From positions 10,666,109-10,730,108 of the forward strand of contig JAJEKV010000004.1 in assembly GCA_021234155.1 (NCBI GenBank): a DNA stretch of 64,000 nt, in the 5' to 3' direction. This DNA comes from Isoetes taiwanensis (taxonomy: Eukaryota > Streptophyta > Lycopodiopsida > Isoetales > Isoetaceae). This document shows, one piece after another, positions 1 to 11,467 of this stretch. The notes under the pieces are model-generated. The model was given only the letters and a program-made list of their open reading frames with translations. It had not been told where the DNA came from and did not search any database. The translations under genes were made by a program, and so were the position numbers. Numbering within the stretch: position 1 is the stretch's first letter; the number at the start of each line of letters is the position of its first letter.

Positions 1-1242
1 GCCACGTGGAGGGTGTGGATTGGTGGATGAGCTGGCAGGGGGGGGGGGTAGAAAATGCTAGGTGGGGTAGAATAGGAAATTTTTTTTAATTTTTATAGAA
101 AGGCACGAATCTCAAGGCAATAATCCAAAGGCCAAGATAAAGGATATTAGCATAGGGTAGAAAATGCTAGGTGGGGTAGAATAGGAAAATTTTTTTAATT
201 TTTTATAGAAAGGCACGAATCTCAAGGCAATAATCCAAAGGCCAAGATAAAGGATATTAGCATATTCTCCCATCTCAATTGGAATCTTTTGCTAGGAATA
301 ATTTTTTGCATAGCTTAACCATAGGATGTGAAATATGGCAAAAAAAAGATGACTAGGCAATTGTGATGGCATATGACATGGCAATGGTGATGACTAGGCA
401 AATGACATGGCAATGTATCTTGACTCAATTTTTTGTCTAGCCAAAAAACTTTTTCAACTTATGGATGTGGATGACACGTGTATGGCATATATGATGATGA
501 GGAGGATGATGTGCAAATGACATGGCACTCCCAAGTGGCAATATTACATAGAATCATAATCAACTTGAAAAATGGAAGCCCTTTAGCCAATTTTTAATTT
601 TTGAACTTGGGGATGGAGGGAGTATGATGTAAGTGATGATGAGGAATGATGGAGATGTGAGGTGGCTTCAAGGTTATACGTGGCACAATGCCACCTTTAT
701 GCATAACTTTTGCAAATTCCTTGACCATTTTTCTTTTGGAAGCTTATCATGGAAATGAATGTATGGAGTTATGGAAGAGATGAGAGTGAAGCTTTTTGGC
801 TAGACAAAAATGTTGTCAATTGGAAAACAAGGTTGATTGAGGATGTACCAACTTGGAAATCAAGGAAAGAAGGTGGTATGGGGTGAAATAATGGTATAGG
901 AATTTGCCTCAATATGAACTTGATCTAGAGTTATTTTGCACATACCATGGAACTCTTGGGGTCTTCAAAACCTTCTTATGTCTTCAAAGTAAATGTTTGT
1001 GTCCTTTGCTCTCTTGTTTGCTCAAATATGATGACTTGACTTTTTCTTGCTCCTTGTGACCATTTAATTTGATCTAATGAAATAGCTTCCATGAATGTCC
1101 TTCCTTAGTCTTCATCAAAAAATTCTTCAATGATCCGAAACAAAATAATCCTTCAAGAGTGTAATCGACTTAAAATCAAGATTGGCGACTTGTCTTCTTC
1201 TTGTGTTGTACAATTTCCTCTTCTTTGCCACAAAATGTGGCA
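1..1242 (-). repeat. Left LTR (3' LTR) of gypsy element 1
   Basis: This copy matches 8692-9941 almost base for base; the differences seen are homopolymer lengths, a few indels and a cluster near 1166-1250. If the LTR starts at the TGCCAC seen at 8691, only its first base lies outside the window. It contains a tandem duplication of about 110 bp (near 48-155 and 156-263), which the right copy shares and which therefore predates insertion. The inner edge is a hairpin of the form TGCCACA-AAA-TGTGGCA at 1226-1242. Confidence 0.85.
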
Positions 1243-1433
1243 AAGATCATGCTAAAAGAAAGAGGAAGGCGGTGCGCCACTCCCATACTTCAACCTCACA
1301 AAGCCGAAATGTTGAGAAGTTTGCCTTGATGGGAAGTTGAACTAGGCACTTCCGAGGGAAATGAATGTGGCAAGGAGTGAAGTCATATGGAATAAATAGG
1401 CCAACAAGTGAGCGGATGGAAGTATGACAATGG

Positions 1434-1800
1434 TTTGGTGCACCCGCATGGAAATAAAAATGTTCAAAGATTTGCAAGCACAGCTTGGTGGGATGTTGAT
1501 TTGGCGAAGGCTTGCTAAAGGGATAGGAATATGAAAAGAAGAGTATATGATAAGGCTTGATGCTAGGTAGGACCACAAATGTGCGGATGAATGATGGCCA
1601 ACCCGGTGCACCCGCATGACAAATAAAGATGATTAGCATTTGCAAGCCCCGCTTGTGTGGGATGTTGATTTGGCGAGCTTGCTAGAAGGACATGATCATG
1701 AAGTGAAGGTAAGGAATAAGGCTCGAGATCTTTGGGGGATCACTAATGCACAGATGATGGTCGTCGACCGGTGAACCTGCATGGAAAATATTCAACCTCT
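1434..1800. repeat. Degenerate tandem repeat, period about 170 bp
   Basis: Three diverged units start near 1437, 1609 and 1771. Each has a GGTGCACCCGCATG-like core (third copy GGTGAACCTGCATGG). The first two continue with an AAATAAA-type stretch, GATTTGCAAGC-like sequence and GGGATGTTGATTTGGCGA. They lie in the untranslated 3' part of gypsy element 1, next to the left LTR. Confidence 0.7.
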
Positions 1801-2438
1801 TGAAGACAACATCCCCGGATCGCTAAACCCCGTTAAAAGCTACACATGACATTTTAAGCAAAGAACAAAGTCAGAATAATACTTAATCAATCACAAAGAA
1901 CATACGAGAACAAAATGTTTTTGATGTTTTTGATGTTTTTATCTTTTATAATTTTTTCTCAAAGTTGAATTTATGTCTAAACACACTTAAATCCTAATTT
2001 AAGTTAAGGATGCATCTTCAGATTATGCAAACAAACATAGGGCAACATGTTGTTGCCAATACCTCTTCAAATGTAGAATGTTGATAGGATTTGGCAGCTT
2101 ATAGTTATCTTCCACAGATCTTAACCAGTATGAATCTCGTCCTGCTACACCTATAACTTCAAAAGGACCCTCCCATAAATTCTCAAATTTGCTTGCAACC
2201 TTCTCCTTGCTTTATTCCATTTCAAAACCAATTCCCCTTCCTTGAATATTCCTTGGAGCTTGTGAGCGCGACTTTAAAAAGCTGCAACATCCTTGGCCTT
2301 TTTAATCATAACAACATTTTTTACGCTTCATATCTGTGCTCATCCAATTGCATCAGCCTTACACACCTTTCCCTCACGACTTCTTCCATTTCCGGATTGA
2401 TTCTATGAGCCAACCTTAATGAAGGTAACTTTCGAGCT
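1801..2438. other. Non-coding 3' region of gypsy element 1
   Basis: AT-rich sequence between the tandem repeat and the integrase remnant. I see no support for a gene here. A plus-strand reading frame near 2193-2408 looks like the complement of decayed integrase C-terminal sequence. Confidence 0.5.
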
Positions 2439-3200
2439 CTATAGGAACCACGATTCCACACCATAAACCAAGCTAAATGGAGTATGATTGGTAGAATTTT
2501 TTACTGTAGTTCTATAAGCCCACAATGCATCATAAAGTTTTGCATGCCAATCTCTTTTTGACAAACTAACAGTTTTTTGCAATATGGACTTAAGAACCTT
2601 GTTTGTTGATTCTCGCTTGCAGCCATTTCCACGTGGATAGTAGGCTGAACTCTTTACATGCTTAACCTTAAGGATCTCTAGGAGTGTAGCAATAACTTGA
2701 TTTACAAACCGAGTTCCTCCCCGGGATATAATTTTAAAAGGTATCCCAAACCTCGCCAAATATTTTCATGCAGAACCTAGCAGGGCTTGTAAAAGCATTT
2801 GCTTCCCTAAGAGGTACAAAACACGCCCATTTAGTGAAGTAATGTCTGTTGCAACCAAGATATATTGATGTTGAGCGGATGAAGGGGATCTAAGGGTCCT
2901 ATAAAATCCAAACCCCAAACTTGGAATGGTCCAGTGTGATACAATGGCGATAAGTGGTCTTTGGTCCGCAATATTCTTTTTCCAAAAATCGGCACTTATG
3001 ACAACTTTTAATTTTATTATAACAATCTTTAAACAAGGTTGGCCAAAAATACCCTGACCTCATGATCTTCTTTGTCTGTAGTATCTACAAAGATAATGGC
3101 CTCCACAAATGCCTTCATGGCATGCCTCTATGATTAATTCAAATTTCTCACCCTTGTCAAAGACACCCGAAAGCAAAGACCCCTTCTTTATCCACCTTGC
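2439..3200 (-). pseudogene. Integrase remnant of gypsy element 1
   Basis: The clearest piece (2759-2439) reads like the integrase core: a GTRFVN block, an SSAYYPRGNG block, RESTNK matching the E-containing ERTNK block, and a DALWAYRT block matching the conserved W-A-Y-R-T motif. The second catalytic aspartate block, normally SD-N-GT, reads SRGGT, so that acidic residue is lost. Upstream sequence to about 3200 is the expected place for the zinc-binding domain, but it is full of stops. The protein cannot be active as read. Confidence 0.8.
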
Positions 3201-3265
3201 ATAGCACACCTTCAATGAGCCTAAAAGTTTTACACTTTTCCTTGAACCTCCTCACCGGGCGCTAT

Positions 3266-3834
3266 TCAGATCTTTTGGTATCTCGGCATGCTCCAAAAAT
3301 TCTTAATGTCAACACGCCAATCAATCATCTCACCGCCAAAAGCTACTATGTTAGTTGTATTTTCCTCATTCAAACCTTCTTGATCTTCATACTTAAACAT
3401 CATATTAGGCAAATAAGCACTAGGATCTTCAAGAACTTTAATTACTTTAATGTCAATATCATAATTTTGTACCTTACAAGCCCATCTCGCATAACTTTGC
3501 CTTTGGTAAATTTTTGCAAACAATAGTGTCAATGGGTTTTGCTTCATGAAAACACTGGTATATGATCAAGCGTGAAGTGTCCATGCTTTTCCAATAAGAA
3601 CATTAGTGCAGCAGCACTTTTTTTCTAATCTTTGATATCTAAGTTACGTGTCGCACTGGACATTTTGCTTGAAAAGGCTATAATTCCATGTTCTGTAGCG
3701 GGGCTATACCTATGGCTCTCTTGGTCACACTTATATATGCAAAGGAAAGTTTTTGTAAGATCGGGAGGTTTTAAAATAGTAGGATTGCAAAGGGTTTCTA
3801 TAATTTCCTCAAAAGCTCTCCTCGCAAACATCAT
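3266..3834 (-). pseudogene. RT-linked RNase H remnant of gypsy element 1
   Basis: Two frames (3834-3625 and 3547-3266) carry the end of the RT connection region (AFEEIIETLCNPTIL) and RNase H-like blocks such as GIIAFSSKMSSATRN and RWACKVQNYDIDIK, the usual order between a Ty3/gypsy RT and its integrase. They are separated by stops and a frame change, and the catalytic aspartates are not clearly kept. Confidence 0.65.
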
Positions 3835-3951
3835 CCCATTTTATAAAAATATACTTACTCTCTTCCTTGGAGTATTTACCAACCCCGTCAACCTTGGCTA
3901 TAGGACAAATAATGTGTGATAAGTGAGGCACATATATCCTAAGAAAACTTG

Positions 3952-4660
3952 TCATCCCCATAAAACCTTTAACCTTTTGAGGGTTTCGGTGGTGTCAACT
4001 TCTTCAAGGCTTCCAATTTCCCCTGCAGCCACACGGATCCCTTGAGTTGATATCTCATGTCCAAGAAGATCCCCTTTAGAACGTAAGAAAACACATTTCT
4101 TAGGATTTAGGCTCACTCCACTTCCCCGCATAATGAACATATTTTTGTTAGCAAACCTAAATGATCTCTCGATAAATGTGCCTAAACACAAATCATCCGA
4201 AACACCACAAGTAATTGATGGGCATCTCCTTGAAAATAGTGTCCATAGCTCTCTCAAAAAGTGGCAGGAGCATTCATTAGTCCAAAAGGCATTTTTTCAT
4301 TGCAAAATTACCCCAAGGTGTAATGAAAGCAGGTCTTTGGTTGATCCTCCTCCTTTATGCTGATTTGATTGAAACCCGAAAAACCATCCAAGAATGAAAA
4401 ACATTTCCTTACACGCAAGCATATAGCACTTCCTCTAAAAAAGGTAGAGGGATAACAGTCCTTAATTGTGGCTTTGTTGAGCTCCCTATAATCAATGCAT
4501 ATCCTAATTGTCTTATTCTTTTTCTCAACAAACTATACAAGATAACCATTCTGATTCATAATTTCTCGCTATTACCCCAAAGATCCTTCATCCTATTCAA
4601 TTCTTCCCTAATCAAGGTCATCAATGATCCATTTATCCTCCTCGCTTTTTGTATTATCAC
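3952..4660 (-). pseudogene. Reverse transcriptase remnant of gypsy element 1
   Basis: Minus-strand translation near 4400-4360 gives FLDGFSGFNQI, the RT block holding the first catalytic aspartate. Farther on, VSDDLCLGTFIERSF matches the YxDD block but with Val-Ser in place of Tyr-x. The following NPKKCVFL and GDLLGHEIS blocks match Ty3/gypsy RT exactly in order. Several stops and frame changes interrupt the domain, so this is a dead copy. Confidence 0.85.
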
Positions 4661-4956
4661 GCTTAACTCCTTCCTTTGTTTTTATCTCAAATTCACAAAT
4701 CTTCTTGTCAACCCCTTTCACTCATCATAATCCCAAGCAAATACATCACTCCATTCTTCAAAAAAATCTCTTACCCTACTCTCATCCTCTTCCTGAAATA
4801 AATCCCCTACATAAAGAGTCCTTTCCTGATTATTCTTTTTTTATCTCTTGACTCCCCTGCTTTTTTCTCACTAGCATTAATCACTAATATGGGATACAAC
4901 TTTGTAATTCTTTCCTCTCAATTCTTCCTCATTGATGGCACCTTCAGCTAGATGCT

Positions 4957-5345
4957 CTAATAGAACACTTCGCAAAGTGCATCAGCCTCTGAATTAAACT
5001 CCCTTGGTATATGATGTATCTCCCATCTTTTGAAATCCAATAATTCTCCCAAAACTTCATCCCTTAAGAAAATCATATCCAGATTCTTTGACTGATATTC
5101 TCCCAATACCTGTTTGCAAACAAGCTGAGAATCTCCAAATATAACCAGCTCATTAATTCCCAAATGTTTGGCTTCTTGTAAGCTTGCTAATAGAGCTCAG
5201 ATTACGCCACATTTGATGTTATCCCCGAGTAAATTCGCCAACTTTAGCCAAAAGCTTGTTAGAGTTATCTCTCTGATAATTGCGTATAGAAGCGAAGAAC
5301 ATTCAATTTTTTTGATATACCTCCATCAAACCACATGTATGCATG
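4957..5345 (-). pseudogene. Additional archaeal-type RNase H (RVT_3-like) of gypsy element 1
   Basis: The frame 5163-4957 reads LGINELVIFGDSQLV-type sequence (GINELVIFGDS here), then a QVLGEYQSKN block and HIPREFNSEADAL. This is the familiar RVT_3/plant RNase H pattern with GDS and the terminal EADAL acidic residue. A WFDGG block near 5330 supplies the first aspartate, followed by stops. It is distinct from the RNase H after the RT. Its place, between protease and RT, is unusual: in the Tat elements I know, the extra RNase H follows the RT-RNase H. Confidence 0.7.
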
Positions 5346-5591
5346 TTCACCAGATTTTTTTAGCTTACCCTCTTCTATTGAACATGTTGCAATTGTAGGA
5401 ACAGAAATCTCATATTCTCCACAAGGATTTTGGGATAGCATGTCTATCTCTAAGAAATTTAAGGCCTCCAGTTCTCCAACCCCATTTGTAGAGAGTCACT
5501 TTCTTTTTCCCATCTGAAATAATACATTCTCCCTTGGACCACACGGCCTTGCATCCACAAAAGAGACAACCATTTCCCGCCCAAAAGTAGA

Positions 5592-5888
5592 TCATAAATA
5601 TCGAGTATTCTCATCAACCCCTTCAAAAGCTACCACCACAAAACTAGCAGCCACAATAATACCCTCAATGTCAACTAAAACACTACTAATTATCCCTATA
5701 GGATGAATTTTTGTGTTAGAGAATGATTTCAAAACCATAGGTGCTCGTCTATCACATTCCAAACCACAAGATTTCATTATGTGATGTGGCATCACATTCA
5801 AAGGGGAACCACCATCTAATAATACTTTGGTTAGAACCTTTTTACCAATGTTTGCAACACAAGTAAAAGGCCCTGGATCAAAGATCAT
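5592..5888 (-). pseudogene. Aspartic protease of gypsy element 1
   Basis: An open stretch of 98 codons carries VLLDGGSPLNVMP, the retropepsin active-site block (normally D-x-G plus a small residue; here D-G-G-S). It follows the gag zinc region and precedes the RNase H/RT in the coding direction, which is the expected place. The upstream MIFDPGPFTCVANIGKK-like lead is typical of protease entry. It is one of the better kept domains, but it is cut off from gag by stops. Confidence 0.8.
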
Positions 5889-6413
5889 CCCGATAATACA
5901 AGCTCACCAACATGATTAGTAAACATATCCTCCTTTTCCTCATTTAAACTCAACAACTTTTTTCTGTAAGAGGGAGCAATCCTTAGCAAGGTTAGTAAGT
6001 CTATGCTTATCTTAGAATTTTTTAGCAAAATCTCCAAATCTTCTCCTTCTTTATCTTTTCTTGCAAATTTTTGGGCTGGAGGAGGTGGTACTACCTGAAT
6101 AATTTCATCTTTCCTCCCCTTATCTTGATGAACAACTTTTTGAGCAAGGGGATGAGATAATACCCGATTGCCTTCAAAATCTTTACCTCTTCTCGCATTC
6201 CCTTCTTTGGTTACAAATTACGCTTTTTGCCTTTGGATTCCAAAGATTCCTCGAGTGTGTGTACAAAAAAATCTCTTCTTGATCCTCCATTTCCCCGCAC
6301 AAATCGATAGATGCACTTGTTTTACATTGCTTTGGCTAACTCTTGTCTAGCAAAATACTCTTTGACACTACACTTATCTTCAAGATGCCCTATGCCCTTA
6401 CAAAAGTACAAAC

Positions 6414-7519
6414 AGGACATTCTTTACCATAATGCCCTCTCCTACCACACTTAAGGCAAGGCCTATAATAACAAACTTGGAAGAATGACTATCCCTTAGA
6501 CAATGAATGCATGGGGAAAGACCCTTTTCTCGGTTTGGATGCCTTCAACTCTTGAAGTTGTTTAGTCACTTCAGCCAATGCCTCAGCCATCTTGAGCAAC
6601 TCGATTTTGAATCTGCAGTAGGGATAATTGCCTCCTCAAATTGGTAGTTCTCTTCTCCTTACTCAAGACAAAGATAGATTGGCACCGATGTTGTGTATTC
6701 CTCGTTCAAATTCGGGTGAAAAGGATCATTAGTAAATCGCATCATAGGTTGGAGTTGAACAGAAATAAACATCTCTAATTACAGAGCTTTAGTAAAGGCC
6801 TTATGTATGGTGTCAAATCCTTGAGAATCCCACGTATCCCCCGGTCATCTTCTTTGTGCACCCTAGGTCTCCGCACTTAATCCATTTATAAAAGCTGCTA
6901 CTAAATCCAAAGTATGATGGAGGACATGCTCTCGGTTTGGCATTTTAACAAATATGCATTAAACCTTTACAGATATTGATGAATAGTCTCACCATGCTTG
7001 ATGTGGAATGAGTGTAGCTCCGAGCTAATTCTCTTGGCTTAACCAATTTCCCAAATCTGGTTAGAAACTTAGGCACAATATCTTCCCATGTTCTAGTACC
7101 TAAAGCGGTCACATAATCCAACCATGCTCTTACCTCCTCATTCTTGAAACATTTCTTGAATTCGAGAGCTTGCGACCTTTCTTGTGTCCATAATCCCGTA
7201 ATATTCCTCAAAACCTTCAAAAATAATTAGCATTTATGCTAGGATCAAAAGTTGGTGCGGTGGACCGCACACACTAAGCTCATAAGATTGATGGAGACAA
7301 GTGTTCCCCAATACATTGATTCCTTGGGGCACAAAGAGAACTCTCGGGGTTTTCTTGTGCCTCCGGGTCACCAAGATGATCATTTCCCCTTCTTGGTGCC
7401 ATTAATTCTTCTTCAAAGTATAGTAATCTCGGTAGAACCTCCAAAATGTTGAAGGCTTTTTGGCAAAACCTCCAACCTAATGGTTTAGAACCTCCAGGTT
7501 GCTTAAGGCAACCACTCAA
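6414..7519 (-). pseudogene. Gag remnant with CCHC zinc knuckles, gypsy element 1
   Basis: The frame 7220-6945 matches the retrotransposon gag domain (ALEFKKCFKNEEVRAWL-type block, then WEDIVPKFLTRF). Upstream, 7519-7280 looks like a gag N-terminus (MAPRRGNDHLGD). At 6458-6417 the minus strand encodes a correct CX2CX4HX4C knuckle, followed within 20 codons by a second one with CX3C spacing. Frame changes separate all these pieces. Gag normally forms the particle and binds element RNA. Confidence 0.75.
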
Positions 7520-8690
7520 TCACCAAAACCCGAAAAGTCATTTGAAATTTCAAGATCGGATCGCTTTCCCTGAAGCAAAAAAATGGTCTCGACCATAAAC
7601 TTGTGCCATTTAAAATCAAATCAAGCAAATCAATTGATTTTTGATAGAGATCTTCTTAACGTATGTGGGAATCGGTGTTCAAAAGTCTAGATAGAGTGAG
7701 ATAAGCAAGGTTCTCAAAATCACACTTCCGATTTGGGTCAAAAATTGGTCAATACTAGCAACAAAGAAGCTATTCTTTGCGATTGAAGATGGAACAAGTT
7801 TTTTAGTTTTGGAAATTTGAGATATCTCATTTGGTGTCTAGATTGAAGGCAACTTAAAAATTGCAGAAATTAACAACCTAAAGGGTAGAATTTGATTAAA
7901 ATCTCCTATCGGTCGACCGCAAGAACCCGAGAGCAACTTTTACCTAATATGAAATCTAATTGGCTTTTTTGTGTTTTTTTTCAAGTGTATCAGTTAGAAA
8001 TACCCTCTAGTTATAGTGCATAAAAATTTCAAACTAAATTATTTTTTAGTTTTCTCGAAAATCAAGGATTAAACTCAAGAACAATCACCACCACCTAATT
8101 TTTTCTAAGGTCGATTTTCATTCAAGAAGCTATTCAAAAGATCAACATCAATTTCCACGAGTCTAATGGTCTCGGGAAAAACAATCAAACAGATCAAATT
8201 GTCAATAATCTCAAAAGTGGTGGTCGATAATCTCAATAGCCCCTGCCAATTCTTCCTAATTTGGAGGCTAGAGGAGCAAATGCAGCTAGGAATCATCCAA
8301 TCCGCCTCGGAAAAGCTTCAAGTCGACGTTCTTCACGCATACAACCCCCTTAAAACAATGCAAGATCTCAATCCATCTTAAACGGCCCCCTGTTTCGGTT
8401 CAAATCTTGGCAAATTCTCGTTTGAAATTCAAATTTTTGTTTGTTTATGAGTCGGTATGGATGCGTGTAGGTGAATGGAGGTGTGCGAGTTATGATTAAG
8501 CGTAATTCCAACCAATTTTCCGGACTCTTGGCCTTCATCGAAAATTAGGGTTCTTGAAAAATAGTCCAAATATCCCACGTGCATGTTTAGAAAAAGCGCA
8601 CTAGTGTATAAAAGGAATTTTACCGCAATTTCTTCCTAATAAACGTGCCATTATGAAGGGGGGAACGGCGGCAGGCCCCATGCCCCATGG
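7520..8690. other. Leader region of gypsy element 1
   Basis: About 1.2 kb between gag and the right LTR with no coding evidence. Minus-strand text near 8615 has a TTTTATACAC motif, possibly a promoter relic, and the plus strand next to the LTR (8655-8690) is G-rich. I recognise no tRNA-complementary primer site. Confidence 0.45.
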
Positions 8691-9941
8691 TGCCACGTGG
8701 AGGGTGTGGATTGGTGGATGAGTCGGGCGGGGGGTAGAAAATGCTAGGTGGGGTAGAATAGGAAATTTTTTTTAATTTTTTATAGAAAGGCACAGAATCT
8801 CAAGGCAATAATCCAAAGGCCAAGATAAAGGATATTAGCATAGGGTAGAAAATGCTAGGTGGGGTAGAATAGGAAAATTTTTTAATTTTTTTATAGAAAG
8901 GCACGAATCTCAAGGCAATAATCCAAAGGCCAAGATAAAGGATATTAGCATATTCTCCCATCTCAATTGGAATCTTTTGCTAGGAATAATTTTTTGCATA
9001 GCTTAACCATAGGATGTGAAATATGGCAAAAAAAAAAAAAAGATGACTAGGCAATTGTGATGGCATATGACATGGCAATGGTGATGACTAGGCAAATGAC
9101 ATGGCAATGTATCTTGACTCAATTTTTTGTCTAGCCAAAAAACTTTTTCAACTTATGGATGTGGATGACACGTGTATGGCATATATGATGATGAGGAGGA
9201 TGATGTGCAAATGACATGGCACTCCCAAGTGGCAATATTACATAGAATCATAATCAACTTGAAAAATGGAAGCCCTTTAGCCAATTTTTAATTTTTGAAC
9301 TTGGGGATGGAGGGAGTATGATGTAAGTGATGATGAGGAATGATGGAGATGTGAGGTGGCTTCCAAGGTTATACGTGGCACAATGCCACCTTTATGCATA
9401 ACTTTTGCAAATTCCTTGACCATTTTTCTTTTTGGAAGCTTATCATGGAAATGAATGTATGGAGTTATGGAAGAGATGAGAGTGAAGCTTTTTTGGCTAG
9501 ACAAAAAATGTTGTCAATTGGAAAACAAGGTTGATTGAGGATGTACCAACTTGGAAATCAAGGAAAGAAGGTGGTATGGGGTGAAATAATGGTATAGGAA
9601 TTTGCCTCAATATGAACTTGATCTAGAGTTATTTTGCACATACCATGGAACTCTTGGGGGTCTTCAAAACCTTCTTATGTCTTCAAAGTAAATGTTTGTG
9701 TCCTTTGCTCTCTTGTTTGCTCAAATATGATGACTTGACTTTTTCTTGCTCCTTGTGACCATTTAATTTGATCTAATGAAATAGCTTCCATGAATGTCCT
9801 TCCTTAGTCTTCATCAAAAAAATTCTTCAATGATCTGAAACAAAATAATCCTTCAAGAGTGTAATCAGCTTAAAATCAGCATTGGCAGCTTGTCTTCTTC
9901 TTGTGTTGTACAATTTCCTCTTGCTGCCACAAAATGTGGCA
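8691..9941 (-). repeat. Right LTR (5' LTR) of gypsy element 1
   Basis: Second copy of the long terminal repeat, 1251 bp between TGCCAC and GTGGCA. It carries the same internal tandem duplication and the same runs of ATGACATGGCAATG-type repeats as the left copy. The sequence after 9941 no longer matches the left copy's inner flank, which fixes the outer boundary to within a few bases. Confidence 0.85.
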
Positions 9942-10105
9942 GCAGCATGATAGGGTGCTGTCTCCATGGCCACGATGGAAGAAACATAATCTTCCTATGC
10001 GGGGAGATATGCCTTGCATCCATGTAATTGTATTTAATGGGTGGTTCCCTAACAACCAACCCTTATAATAATTAAATGTATACTGACGTGGTGTTGAACT
10101 TGCAG

Positions 10106-10208
10106 GCCAATAGAGGAGTTGAGCGGCAAGGAGATCGCACTACGGAGGCTCGCAACACATAATTTTGCCGTAATGTGTTGTGAGGAGGCGATAAGGAGCA
10201 TTAATTAG
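10106..10208 (+). other. Exon-like block, unidentified
   Basis: A good 3' splice acceptor (TTGAACTTGCAG) is followed by about 33 open codons (PIEELSGKEIALRRLATHNF and on, ending EEAIRSIN) and a TAG stop. The composition looks like protein and unlike the AT-rich surroundings. I do not recognise the family. It may be the last exon of a host gene whose upstream part was disrupted or displaced by gypsy element 1, which ends 165 bp away, or chance. Confidence 0.3.
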
Positions 10209-11467
10209 GAAATTTTGAACTATGTTTATGATAATGATATAATTCATAAAATTTTGTGAATAATAGATAATGAAGTAGAGGATGAAAGAGCCTCTCACCA
10301 TAGTACGATATTATATGTTATGATAAACTAAAATACTACCTTGAGGTAATCATGTTATAAGTCCTATGTGTATTAAATGTGATTGCAGGATATTGCTTTA
10401 TAATCATTCATTCCTCCGTTACTAATTCTATGGTCAAAAGTAATAAATGATGAATCCTAGTGTGTCTTTGATCAATATAATCTTCACATTTTTCTTGATT
10501 GCATAACTTTTGTTGTTTTGACATCCATCATCAGTTGTGCATGTGGTGTTTTCTATACTTTATTAGATCTTGACAAGAGCTTGAATTGCAATATACTTGA
10601 TTCGTTTTGCACGACGGCCTTCTATATCCATATAGTATATTGATGCATAAGCTATCTCCATGTTGTCGAGATCCCTCTATCTATAATAAGCTTCAGATAT
10701 GTATTTTTAGGTCCTACCCAAATATCAACAAATGAAGAGCTACGATCTGATTAGGTTCTTCTTGCATGATAGTTCAATTAACCAACAAACTTGAATTGAA
10801 ATTCAAGTGGCACTTATTTAGAATCCCAAATCCCAAAGAGATAAACCCCAAAGTGACATGTGAAATTTGCCGAGATGTGAGACAAACAAAATAAATCAGA
10901 TTATGAAGACATTATGACTCATATCATTAAATTACAAAATCAAGTTAAAACTTTTTATTGCATAATGGTTTTGAAGCTAGTTCTATGGCTTTAAACTAGC
11001 TTCGGTATAATCAATTTCAAAAGTGTAGAATTAGCAACTGAGAAATCTCAATCTGGAACAAAATTTCATCATTTTTTAGGTGAAAGGGAGGCATTTTAGG
11101 AGCGAAAAAAAAAACAAGCAAAGGAGGCAACGATGTGGTAAGAGGAGTCATGTATGAACCCAAAACAACTAGCATGTGTTCCTGAGGTAGACGAAGAGAA
11201 GGCACAAAGGAGGCAACGAGCCAGATGCGAAGGGATGAAGATTAAGAAAGGGAGGAGAAGGAAGGCAAGGTTTAGAGTAAAGGGAAAGGATAAAGGCGGA
11301 AGGGGAGAAAAATGTGTGTGTTTGGTGTCAAACAAGAAGTTCATAAAATTATTCACTTTCAAATAAAAACTTATGCTTATAAAAATAAAAATATTAAAAA
11401 AATATAAATAAAGTATATAACATAGAAAAGTGATGCTGAGGACAGCATCAAGTCAAGGTGGAGAGAA
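10209..11467. other. Intergenic AT-rich sequence
   Basis: No gene, RNA or clear repeat is visible. A short basic reading frame at 11154-11366 (KIKKGRRRKARF) lies in purine-rich low-complexity DNA and is not supported as a gene. Confidence 0.5.

Larger units (their letters stand above)
1..9941 (-). mobile_element. Ty3/gypsy LTR retrotransposon 1 (decayed coding region)
   Basis: Two long direct repeats (1-1242 and 8691-9941) enclose about 7.4 kb whose minus strand carries, in order, gag-like sequence, a two-knuckle zinc region, an aspartic protease, an archaeal-type RNase H, reverse transcriptase, a second RNase H and an integrase core. RT and RNase H upstream of integrase is the Ty3/gypsy arrangement; the extra RNase H recalls the Tat lineage. 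Every domain is broken by stops and frameshifts. The repeats end in TGCCAC and GTGGCA, good LTR termini, but the window starts inside the left copy so the outer end is not seen. I found no convincing primer-binding site or polypurine tract. Confidence 0.9.
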
